From contig CALNYW010000003.1 in NCBI GenBank assembly GCA_942490985.1, forward strand, positions 62,001-126,000: a DNA stretch of 64,000 nucleotides, read 5' to 3'. The number at the start of each line of letters is the position of its first letter. The stretch's first letter is position 1. Both the position numbers and the translations under genes were made by a program. The notes beneath the pieces were generated by a model. That model saw only the letters and a program-made list of their open reading frames with translations. It was not told the origin of the DNA and ran no database searches. Source of the stretch: Thiosocius sp942490985 (GTDB taxonomy: Bacteria > Pseudomonadota > Gammaproteobacteria > Chromatiales > Chromatiaceae). Below are positions 41,409 through 48,526 of this stretch, one piece after another.

Positions 41409-42092
41409 TCATGCGTCTTGCAAGGCACCGTCGCGCAAGGTCAGCACCCGATCCATCCGCGAGGCCAGCGCCAGATCGTGCGTGACAATCACGAAACTGG
41501 TGGACTGCTCGCGGTTCATCGACAGCAGAAGTTCGTAGACCGCGCCCGCCGTTTGTCGATCGAGGTTTCCGGTTGGCTCATCAGCGAGCACACAACTCGG
41601 GTTGGCCACCAGGGCCCGTGCGATCGCCGTTCGTTGTCGCTCCCCCCCGGACAACTCCGAAGGCTTGTGGCGGGTTCTGGCACCGAGGCCGACCCGCTCG
41701 AGTAACGCCATCGCTCGCGCCGTCGCCTCCGCTGCTCGCACACCACTGATCATCAACGGCAACGCAACGTTTTCCATTGCGGAGAACTCCGGCAACAGAT
41801 GATGGAACTGGTAGATAAAACCGATCATCTTGTTGCGCGCCAAACCGCGCGACTTCTCCGTCAACGTGCTAAATGATCGCCCGCGCAACATCACCTCACC
41901 CGCGCTGGGTTGGTCAAGACCGCCAAGCAGGTGCATCAATGTGCTTTTGCCCGAACCAGACGCGCCAACGATGGCGACCTGTTCGCCCGCGGCGAGCTCG
42001 AAATCAATCCCTCGCAGGACTTCCACAGATTGCGGACCGCTATCGAATGTCTTGCCCAGACCCTGACAACTCAGCACGGGGGCACTACTCAT
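41409..42092 (-). CDS. lolD: lipoprotein-releasing ABC transporter ATPase LolD
   Basis: A 227-residue ABC ATPase that powers extraction of outer-membrane lipoproteins from the inner membrane. Walker A is GASGSGKST, the LolD-type Q-loop region reads IGFIYQFHHLLPEFSAMENV, the signature is LSGGERQR and Walker B is SCVLADEPTGNLD. The start ATG 42092 overlaps the permease stop by eight bases; a longer frame to 42143 is unlikely. It works with the LolC/E protein encoded just upstream. Confidence 0.93.
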   Translation of the reverse strand: MSSAPVLSCQGLGKTFDSGPQSVEVLRGIDFELAAGEQVAIVGASGSGKSTLMHLLGGLDQPSAGEVMLRGRSFSTLTEKSRGLARNKMIGFIYQFHHLLPEFSAMENVALPLMISGVRAAEATARAMALLERVGLGARTRHKPSELSGGERQRTAIARALVANPSCVLADEPTGNLDRQTAGAVYELLLSMNREQSTSFVIVTHDLALASRMDRVLTLRDGALQDA

Positions 42093-43332
42093 AGCGCAGT
42101 GCCTCTGCCGGTTGGGTACGGAAGGCCCGCCACGCGGGCGCAAGCGTCATCAGCAAGCTGAGCAGGAATGAGCCAAGACCCACCATCATCACGTCAGTCC
42201 ATTGGACGTCTGAGGGCAACTTGGCGATGTAATAGATGCTGGGATCTATGAACTGGATACCAAAGGCCTGTTCGACGGCGCCAACGACAGACTCGATGTT
42301 CAACGCCAACGCCAGTCCGGCGATGATGCCGATCGAGGTACCGATGGCGCCCAACGTGGCCCCCTGCACGATGAAGATGCGCATCACCTGCCCCGGCGTC
42401 GCCCCAAAGGTCTTGAGGATCGCAATGTCACTCTGCTTGTCGACCACCATCATCACCAAGGTCGACACGATATTGAAAGCGGCTATCACAACGATGAAAA
42501 ACAACAGTAGGCCCATCATGCGTTTTTCCATCTTTAGCGCCGCGAAAAAGTTGCGGTGATAGTCTGTCCAGTTGAGGACCCGGTAACGACCGCCCATTGA
42601 TTCAGCAAGCTCAAAACTTACCTGCCTGGCCAGCCAGACATCATCGATGCGGATCCGAACCCCCGTCACTGCGTCGCCGAGTCGCTGCAACACGGCCGCA
42701 TCCGTGCGATGAATCAGCGCTACCCCGCGGTCGTACTCACCCATCCCCACTTCAAACAGACCGCTGACGGTAAACCGTTTCATTCGCGGCAGACTCCCCG
42801 CCACGGTCACAGTTATCTGCGGTACCACCACGGTCACCTTGTCGCCCACCGACACCCCCAAAATATCGGCGAGTTCACGACCCAGGATGATGCGATATTC
42901 CCCGGGAGCCAAATCGTCGAGCCGACCGGCCACCATGTGATTGCCGACATCTACGACCTCGGGTTCCAGCGCCGGGTCGATACCTCTAACGATGGCCCCC
43001 GTTACTTCGCGGCCATGGCTGAGCATCGCCTGGCCTTCAACATACGGTGCAACACCAAGTACCCGTGGGTGCTGCCTCGCCCGATCCATCGCCGCCGACC
43101 AGTCCTGCATGCGACCATCGAGCGCCTTGATATCGCCGTGCGAGGCCATTCCCAAGATCCGTTCACGCACCTCCTTATGAAAGCCGTTCATCACCGACAG
43201 GACCGTGATCAACACAACGACGCCCAGCGCGATGCCGAGTGTCGATATCAGCGAGATGAAAGAGATGAAGTGGTTGCGTCGGCGCGAGCGGGTATATCGC
43301 AGGCCGACGAACAGAGAGAGCGGGTGGTACAT
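42085..43332 (-). CDS. lolC: lipoprotein-releasing system permease LolC/LolE
   Basis: A 415-residue permease of the Lol exporter. One N-terminal helix (ISTLGIALGVVVLITVLSVMNG) is followed by a large periplasmic domain (about 50-270) and three C-terminal helices in an FtsX-like arrangement. The N-terminus MYHPLSLFVGLRYTRSRRRN is typical of LolC/LolE. Only one permease gene is present, so the exporter may be a LolF-type homodimer, or a second permease lies elsewhere. The lolC symbol is therefore provisional. Confidence 0.88.
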   Translation of the reverse strand: MYHPLSLFVGLRYTRSRRRNHFISFISLISTLGIALGVVVLITVLSVMNGFHKEVRERILGMASHGDIKALDGRMQDWSAAMDRARQHPRVLGVAPYVEGQAMLSHGREVTGAIVRGIDPALEPEVVDVGNHMVAGRLDDLAPGEYRIILGRELADILGVSVGDKVTVVVPQITVTVAGSLPRMKRFTVSGLFEVGMGEYDRGVALIHRTDAAVLQRLGDAVTGVRIRIDDVWLARQVSFELAESMGGRYRVLNWTDYHRNFFAALKMEKRMMGLLLFFIVVIAAFNIVSTLVMMVVDKQSDIAILKTFGATPGQVMRIFIVQGATLGAIGTSIGIIAGLALALNIESVVGAVEQAFGIQFIDPSIYYIAKLPSDVQWTDVMMVGLGSFLLSLLMTLAPAWRAFRTQPAEALRYE

Positions 43333-43387
43333 AGGCGAATTAAATCACAAAGCGAGCGAGCGACTTGCAGTTAACCCGCGTAAAAGT

Positions 43388-43415
43388 TTGTCACCAGGTT
43401 ATTCATGGTTAAACT
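43388..43415 (+). promoter_or_regulatory. candidate sigma-70 promoter of the aguA-aguB unit
   Basis: TTGTCA, a 16-bp spacer, then TAAACT (five of six and four of six consensus positions). It lies about 75 bp before the ATG at 43489 and would serve the small periplasmic protein gene and the agmatine genes behind it. Confidence 0.35.
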
Positions 43416-43488
43416 CTAGGGGGGAGCTGGCGATTTGTTTTGTCACCGCCCCGAACCATCAGAACAGGCAATTGCCCGGGAGTTCGAA

Positions 43489-43773
43489 ATGAAAGTATCT
43501 GCGTGGCTAATCGCCGGCCTGCTGGGTGCGAGTGTCCCCGCGACAGCCGATGTGCTGTTACTCGATGCCATTGAGTCTGCGCCACCAAATGCGTCATCTG
43601 GCGTCATGCGGCCGCGCAGCGGAAGCTCGATGGCGACGGTTCGCGGCGGGTATGGTGAACCGGTATCGATCAAAGGCCCGGTCGGCGAGCCGCCAATCAC
43701 ACGCTGGATTTTCGATGATTTCACGGTCTACTTCGAATTTGATCGTGTTATCGAGGTGGTTGTGCATCGCTAA
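43489..43773 (+). CDS. small periplasmic protein, BamE/SmpA-like fold suggested
   Basis: A 94-residue exported protein with a signal peptide (MKVSAWLIAGLLGASVPATA, 1-20). The mature part has GSSMATVRGGYGEPVSIKGP followed by ITRWIFDDFTVYFEFDRV and ends VVVHR. I recall a close relative in pseudomonads of unknown function. The Met-x-x-Val-x-x-x-Gly-x-Pro pattern recalls the BamE/SmpA fold, which is an inference. A GGGAG site precedes ATG 43489. It lies 17 bp before aguA and is probably co-transcribed. Confidence 0.7.
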   Translation: MKVSAWLIAGLLGASVPATADVLLLDAIESAPPNASSGVMRPRSGSSMATVRGGYGEPVSIKGPVGEPPITRWIFDDFTVYFEFDRVIEVVVHR

Positions 43774-43790
43774 GCCCTGAGACCATCGGC

Positions 43791-44837
43791 ATGGCTGTTC
43801 GGCTCCCAGCGGAATGGGAACCGCAATCGGCGGTCATGCTGACCTGGCCACATGCGGACACGGATTGGGGCACTGACCTGGCCGCCGTGTTCGGCGTAAT
43901 GACCACCATCGCCAAGGCCATCTGTAGCGAACAGACGCTGCTCTCGGTCTGCGTGTCCGATGCGCATCGCCAACAGGTGCGCGCGTTGTTGAAAGCGGCC
44001 GGTGCCGATGCAAGTCGTCTCCGATTCGCCGTGGCGCCGAGCAACGACACTTGGGCAAGGGATCACGGCCCGCTCACCACCCTGGATGCCCGCGGCCCGG
44101 TCATCAACGACTTCTCGTTCAACGGCTGGGGGGGCAAGTTCGATGCGAAAAAAGACAACGAGATAACCGCGCGGCTTTGCTCCAGGAACGTATTCGGCAG
44201 CAACAAAGTCAAGACCAGCAGCCTGGTCCTGGAGGGGGGCGCCGTTGAAACCGATGGTTTGGGAACACTGCTGGCAACACGCTCGTCATTGATCGACCAG
44301 CGCCGCAATCCGGATATGGATTGTGCACAGATCGAAGCCGTTTTGACCGAAAGTCTTGGCATTAACCGCTACCTGTGGCTCGACCATGGCGCACTGAGCG
44401 GCGACGATACGGACAGTCACATCGATACCCTTGCGCGTTTCGTCGATCCACACACCATCGCCTATGCGACGGTAGCCGAAGGGCATCCAGACGCCGCCAG
44501 TTTGCGAGCGATGGCAGAACAACTCCGGCAGTTTCGCACCGCAAGCGGTGAACCTTACCGACTCGTGCCGTTACCTTCCCCGGGCTGGCACACCGATGAT
44601 CAGGGTCGGCTTCTACCCGCCAGCTATGCGAATTTCTTGGTCATCAATCGAAAGGTCTTACTGCCGATTTATGGCGTCGACAACGACCAGCGAGCCATCG
44701 CCTGTCTGCGTGAGCTGATGCCCGATCGAGAGATCGTGCCAATAGATTGCCGGCCAATCATCCGCCAGAACGGCAGCTTGCACTGCCTGACGATGCAATT
44801 CCCGGCCGCACTGACCGTGTACGATGCGACGCCATGA
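43791..44837 (+). CDS. aguA: agmatine deiminase
   Basis: Hydrolyses agmatine to N-carbamoylputrescine and ammonia, the second step of the arginine decarboxylase route to putrescine; 348 aa. It belongs to the peptidyl-arginine-deiminase-like fold. The N-terminus MAVRLPAEWEPQSAVMLTWP, NDTWARDHGPL, the His/Asp segment SGDDTDSHIDTLARF and the catalytic Cys332 in NGSLHCLTMQ are all in place. It overlaps the next gene at ATGA and forms a pathway pair with it. Confidence 0.92.
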   Translation: MAVRLPAEWEPQSAVMLTWPHADTDWGTDLAAVFGVMTTIAKAICSEQTLLSVCVSDAHRQQVRALLKAAGADASRLRFAVAPSNDTWARDHGPLTTLDARGPVINDFSFNGWGGKFDAKKDNEITARLCSRNVFGSNKVKTSSLVLEGGAVETDGLGTLLATRSSLIDQRRNPDMDCAQIEAVLTESLGINRYLWLDHGALSGDDTDSHIDTLARFVDPHTIAYATVAEGHPDAASLRAMAEQLRQFRTASGEPYRLVPLPSPGWHTDDQGRLLPASYANFLVINRKVLLPIYGVDNDQRAIACLRELMPDREIVPIDCRPIIRQNGSLHCLTMQFPAALTVYDATP

Positions 44838-45736
44838 ATGAACCAGACATACCGGAAAGCCTTCGGGCCGCACTTGTTCAACACAGTGATTGTGGCGATG
44901 CGGGTTCGAATCTTTTGTACATCGAGGCACAGATAGCGCAAGCCAGCGCCGCCGGCGCACGACTGGTCTTGCTGCAGGAGCTTCATAACACCTTTTACTT
45001 TTGCCAGACCGAGGACATCACGCGGTTTGACCTGGCGGAAACGATCCCGGGTCCGACGACGCAACGACTCGGTTCGATCGCCCGCCGACACGGTGTCGTC
45101 ATCGTCGGATCCGTTTTCGAACGGCGGGCCAGCGGCCTTTATCACAACACCGCGGTTGTGCTCGATGCTGATGGGACGCTAGCCGGACGTTACCGAAAGA
45201 TGCATATCCCAGATGACCCCGGCTTCCACGAAAAATTCTATTTCTCACCGGGTGATCTCGGTTTCACGCCGATACCAACGACGATAGGACGCCTGGGGGT
45301 TCTGGTCTGCTGGGACCAATGGTTCCCCGAAGCGGCAAGATTGATGGCCCTGGCCGGGGCGGACTTGCTGCTCTACCCGACGGCCATCGGTTGGGATCCG
45401 AGAGATGATGAGGCAGAACGCGGGCGTCAGCGCGATGCCTGGATCACCGTGCAACGCGGCCACGCCGTGGCCAACGGGCTCCCCGTATTGAGCTGTAACC
45501 GCGTCGGCCATGAAGACTCGCCAGACGCAGCCGCGCCGGGCATCCGTTTTTGGGGCTCTTCATTCGTCTGCGGTCCACAGGGGGAAATCCTGCAAACCGC
45601 CAGTGACTCGACCAAGCAAACCCTGCTGATCGATATCCCGATGCAGCGCAGCGAGACGGTGCGCCGCATCTGGCCGTTCTTGCGCGATCGGCGCATAGAG
45701 GCTTACGGAGACATCGAAAGGCGCTACCGCGACTGA
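44834..45736 (+). CDS. aguB: N-carbamoylputrescine amidohydrolase
   Basis: A nitrilase-family enzyme of 300 aa that converts N-carbamoylputrescine to putrescine, CO2 and ammonia. The Glu-Lys-Cys triad is Glu49 (VLLQELHN), Lys122 (YRKMHIPDD) and Cys159 (VCWDQWFPE). The longer frame open to 44747 lies inside aguA; ATG 44834 in the ATGA overlap is the start. With aguA it completes polyamine synthesis from agmatine, which relates to the methylthio-nucleoside salvage seen at the left end. Confidence 0.92.
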   Translation: MNEPDIPESLRAALVQHSDCGDAGSNLLYIEAQIAQASAAGARLVLLQELHNTFYFCQTEDITRFDLAETIPGPTTQRLGSIARRHGVVIVGSVFERRASGLYHNTAVVLDADGTLAGRYRKMHIPDDPGFHEKFYFSPGDLGFTPIPTTIGRLGVLVCWDQWFPEAARLMALAGADLLLYPTAIGWDPRDDEAERGRQRDAWITVQRGHAVANGLPVLSCNRVGHEDSPDAAAPGIRFWGSSFVCGPQGEILQTASDSTKQTLLIDIPMQRSETVRRIWPFLRDRRIEAYGDIERRYRD

Positions 45737-45739
45737 TTC

Positions 45740-45767
45740 TTGACTGGTTTCATCGGTTATCTATACT
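45740..45767 (+). promoter_or_regulatory. sigma-70-type promoter of the TrpD-like/Rieske pair
   Basis: TTGACT, a 16-bp spacer, then TATACT (five of six each). It lies just after the aguB stop and about 29 bp before the ATG at 45796, so the pair has its own promoter with a leader of about 22 nt. Confidence 0.55.
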
Positions 45768-45795
45768 CGGCGCATCCGAAATTTAGGAGTTGCTA

Positions 45796-46923
45796 ATGGA
45801 TGCCCTAGAGTCCGCAGGGAAAACCGACGCCCAAAAGATGATGTTTTCCATCATCCAGCGGATAGCGACCGGCCCAGATCTCTCGAAAGACATCTCGGAG
45901 GAAGAGGCGCGCATCGGCATGCTCGGCGTTCTCTCAGGCGAAATCGACCCCGTGCGAGCCGGCATTTTCCTCATTGCACTGCGCATGAAACGCGAGACGG
46001 CAGAAGAAAACCGCGGGGTTCTACAGGCGATTCTTGACAGCCGGGAACCGGTGATTGCCGAGGTCGATGACCTCGTCGACATCGCCGATCCCTATGACGG
46101 CTACAATCGCACGATCCCAGCATCGCCGTTCCTCGCCCCATTGCTTGCCGAATGCGGCATTCCGGCCTTCAGCCACGGTTTGAACGAGGTCGGGCCAAAG
46201 TACGGTGTGACACACCGTCACGTGTTGGCCGCGGCGGGTGCCGCGGTCGATCTCGATAGCCAAGCGGCCGCCGCACAGATCAGCGACCCGGCCATCGGCT
46301 GGGCCTATGTCGACCAGGCAAGCTATGCCCCAGGCCTGCATGACTTGATCGAGTTGCGCCAGCGCATGGTCAAGCGCTCGGTCATCACCACGGTCGAAGT
46401 GCTGGCACGGCCGATCCGTGGCCGTCAGCGCACCCATTTCGTCACCGGATACGTGCACAAGCCCTACCCGCCGGTCTATGCCGACTTGGCGCGGCATGCC
46501 GGCTTCGATTCTGCGCTGATTATCCGCGGGGTCGAAGGTGGCATCATTCCGTCGCTACGCCAGGCGGGTAAGTATTTCGCCTATGTGGATGGGGGCGAAG
46601 AGGTCGGTTTCGACATAGATCCGAATATGCTGGGGATTGTCCAGCCCAGTCGGGCGGTGCCAATTCCGGACGATGTCCCGCAAACCGCCAAAGGCGAAGG
46701 CGCAGTCTCTCTCACCGATGTCGCGCTCGGCGCGAAAAAAGCCGCGGAATATGGCCTGGCCGCGCTCTCCGGCGAACCCGGGCCCACCTACGACTCGCTC
46801 GTCTATGCGGGCTCACTGGTGTTAAAGCACCTTGGACGTGCGAGCGATCTTGCCGCGGCTGGAAACGTGCTGCGCGATGTGCTCGACAGCGGGCGTGCAC
46901 TAAAACGGATGCCACAGCGATGA
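45796..46923 (+). CDS. anthranilate-phosphoribosyltransferase-like protein (TrpD family, divergent)
   Basis: A 375-residue protein with the nucleoside-phosphorylase/TrpD fold: an N-terminal helical domain with MLGVLSGEIDPVRAGIFLIALRM-like segments, then the large domain. Where true TrpD has a GTGGD phosphate loop this reads VDIADPYDGYNR, and the KHGN motif is replaced by FSHGLNEVGPKYG. PRPP and anthranilate binding are therefore doubtful. AGGAG lies six bases before ATG 45796; a TTG two codons earlier is discounted. It overlaps the Rieske gene (ATGA). No trp genes are adjacent. Like YbiB/TrpD2 proteins, it is probably not a tryptophan enzyme. The role is unknown. Confidence 0.75.
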   Translation: MDALESAGKTDAQKMMFSIIQRIATGPDLSKDISEEEARIGMLGVLSGEIDPVRAGIFLIALRMKRETAEENRGVLQAILDSREPVIAEVDDLVDIADPYDGYNRTIPASPFLAPLLAECGIPAFSHGLNEVGPKYGVTHRHVLAAAGAAVDLDSQAAAAQISDPAIGWAYVDQASYAPGLHDLIELRQRMVKRSVITTVEVLARPIRGRQRTHFVTGYVHKPYPPVYADLARHAGFDSALIIRGVEGGIIPSLRQAGKYFAYVDGGEEVGFDIDPNMLGIVQPSRAVPIPDDVPQTAKGEGAVSLTDVALGAKKAAEYGLAALSGEPGPTYDSLVYAGSLVLKHLGRASDLAAAGNVLRDVLDSGRALKRMPQR

Positions 46924-47237
46924 GCAGTGACTGGATGGCAATTGCATCGGTCGACGACCTGGATATCGACCAAATGAAGCCGGTTGACGTCAATGGTCAG
47001 CGACTGCTGCTGGTCAGAACCGAGACCCGCTATTATCTGATCAGCGAGATGTGTAGCCACGAGGACTACTCACTCGCACTGGGGTGCATCAAGGGTGAGC
47101 GCATCAAGTGCTCCCTGCATGGCAGCTACTTCGACCTCAGCAACGGCCAGCCGTTGGACGAACCGGCTGATGAACCGATAGCCGTGTTTCCGATCCGTAT
47201 CGAAGATGGAAAAGTCTGGACGCAGCGCCAGGCTTGA
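46920..47237 (+). CDS. Rieske-type [2Fe-2S] ferredoxin
   Basis: A 105-residue soluble protein with the Rieske cluster site C45-x-H47 (EMCSHEDYS) and C64-x2-H67 (IKCSLHGSYFD). The absence of a signal peptide or membrane segment and the small size match cytoplasmic ferredoxins of dioxygenase systems rather than a bc1-type Rieske protein. No oxygenase is nearby; its only neighbour is the TrpD-like gene, whose stop overlaps its start. A redox role in partnership with that protein is possible but unproven. Confidence 0.85.
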   Translation: MSSDWMAIASVDDLDIDQMKPVDVNGQRLLLVRTETRYYLISEMCSHEDYSLALGCIKGERIKCSLHGSYFDLSNGQPLDEPADEPIAVFPIRIEDGKVWTQRQA

Positions 47238-47549
47238 GGGTCATTCGGCGGCATCTGGAGGGGCCACTAGCCAACAAACCGCAGCTGCGCATGGTAGAGT
47301 TGCAGCGCGTTAGGCATTTAGCTCCCACTAGGGGCTTTCTTAACGCCAACTTTTCATGTGGAAGCTGAGATTCCGCAAGTAAGCTTCTCAATCTACATAG
47401 ATTAATCCAAAGCTCTCAGCTATATTCCTGATCAAGCAGTCAGAAAATTGGCTGTTTCTGCGTATTTGGCCACGCCAGCAATGAACGATTGAGCAACCAA
47501 AGGCCAGGTGTCTGAGACGTAACGTGATGCCGAAAGGAGGGCTCCAGCA
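47238..47549. other. intergenic stretch before the small peptide gene
   Basis: 312 bp without a supportable gene on either strand. It ends with the strong AAGGAGG ribosome site (47534-47540) of the peptide gene. A short CAGAAA/TTTCTG inverted repeat is present near 47445-47460. No clear promoter was recognised. Confidence 0.4.
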
Positions 47550-47714
47550 ATGCGGTACTTATTGATCCTGGCGGTCGCCCTGGCGCTGACGATTGCATGG
47601 CAAACGTCTGTGGTTGCCGATATTCCGAGCCAACCCGAGCTGAACTGCGAAAACACCGGTACAAACGGCGGGCTGCTTGCAGAATCCGCGCGAGAAGAAC
47701 CAGATTGCCGTTAG
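47550..47714 (+). CDS. tiny secreted peptide precursor, unknown function
   Basis: A 54-codon frame that reads as a classic secreted precursor. It starts MRYLLILAVALALTIAWQ, a basic-hydrophobic signal peptide with likely cleavage at SVVA (about residue 23). The mature part is about 31 residues, begins DIPSQPELNCENTGTNGG and ends in EEPDCR, with two cysteines that could form one disulfide. A near-perfect AAGGAGG site sits nine bases before the ATG, the strongest argument for expression. It lies 85 bp before the ATG of the periplasmic rhodanese, which suggests a shared transcript and compartment. Not recognised from any known family. Confidence 0.6.
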   Translation: MRYLLILAVALALTIAWQTSVVADIPSQPELNCENTGTNGGLLAESAREEPDCR

Positions 47715-47799
47715 GCTCGCTGGCACATCGGTAGGTCTTTTCCGTAAACTTTCCCCTGGCGCAACCCGGCGCCGTTTTGACCTTTTCAGGGGGTATCTG

Positions 47800-48456
47800 A
47801 TGCGTGTTTGGTTTAGTGTCCGAGCGGCGATTTTTACGGTCACATTGGCGATCACCGGTAACGCCATGAGTGCCGATCTGGCTGTTGGCATTACCCGTTC
47901 GATGGACAAATTCGAGGGTGAGCTCAACGGCGAAAGAATCACTATCATGCGCGACCAAAACCAGTCGAACACCGTCGCCCCGGCGTTTGCCAAGACCTCG
48001 CGCAAGTGCCCACCATTCTGCATTCAACCCTATGGTCTCGGCAGCGGCGTAGAAACGATTGGTGAACTCGAAGTGATCGCCTACGTGAAGCGCATGACAG
48101 AGGGTGATAAGGACATTTTGCTGATTGACTCACGCACCCCGGACTGGGTCGCCAAAGGCACCATTCCCGGCGCGATCAATATTCCCTGGACCAAGCTGAA
48201 CCCGTCCAAAGGCGCGGACCCCATTTCGATTGGCGAGATCTTTACCAACACCTTTGGTGCGCGGGAGTTGGAGGGACTCTGGGACTTCAGCGAGGCCAAA
48301 ACGCTCGTGCTGTTCTGCAACGGCGCATGGTGTGGCCAGTCTCCGAACAATATTAAGAATCTCATGCGCTTCGGCTACCCGGCCGACAAGATCAAATGGT
48401 ACCGAGGCGGCATGCAGGACTGGGAGATCCTTGGACTGACAACCGTCAAACCCTGA
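47800..48456 (+). CDS. periplasmic rhodanese-domain protein
   Basis: A 218-residue exported protein with a signal peptide (1-24, ending NAMSA) and a C-terminal rhodanese-like domain (about 95-215). The domain has LLIDSRTPDWVAKGTIPGAINIPW and an active-site loop LFCNGAWCGQSP, where Cys173 or Cys178 would carry sulfur; the loop differs from the usual CRxGxR form. A separate CPPFC motif (70-74) precedes the domain. A longer frame to 47677 is open, but ATG 47800 gives the signal peptide. Proteins of this kind occur in sulfur-oxidising bacteria. A role in periplasmic sulfur or thiol chemistry is inferred. Confidence 0.8.
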   Translation: MRVWFSVRAAIFTVTLAITGNAMSADLAVGITRSMDKFEGELNGERITIMRDQNQSNTVAPAFAKTSRKCPPFCIQPYGLGSGVETIGELEVIAYVKRMTEGDKDILLIDSRTPDWVAKGTIPGAINIPWTKLNPSKGADPISIGEIFTNTFGARELEGLWDFSEAKTLVLFCNGAWCGQSPNNIKNLMRFGYPADKIKWYRGGMQDWEILGLTTVKP

Positions 48457-48526
48457 TTGGCAGGGTAATTCGGGCCGCTTCGACGCCGGTTTATGCGACA
48501 ATTCGAGCCTTTGCCGGACCGACGTT

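Noticed and set aside
45796..46923. Assignment as tryptophan biosynthesis trpD
   Set aside because: The GTGGD and KHGN motifs are absent and no trp genes are near.
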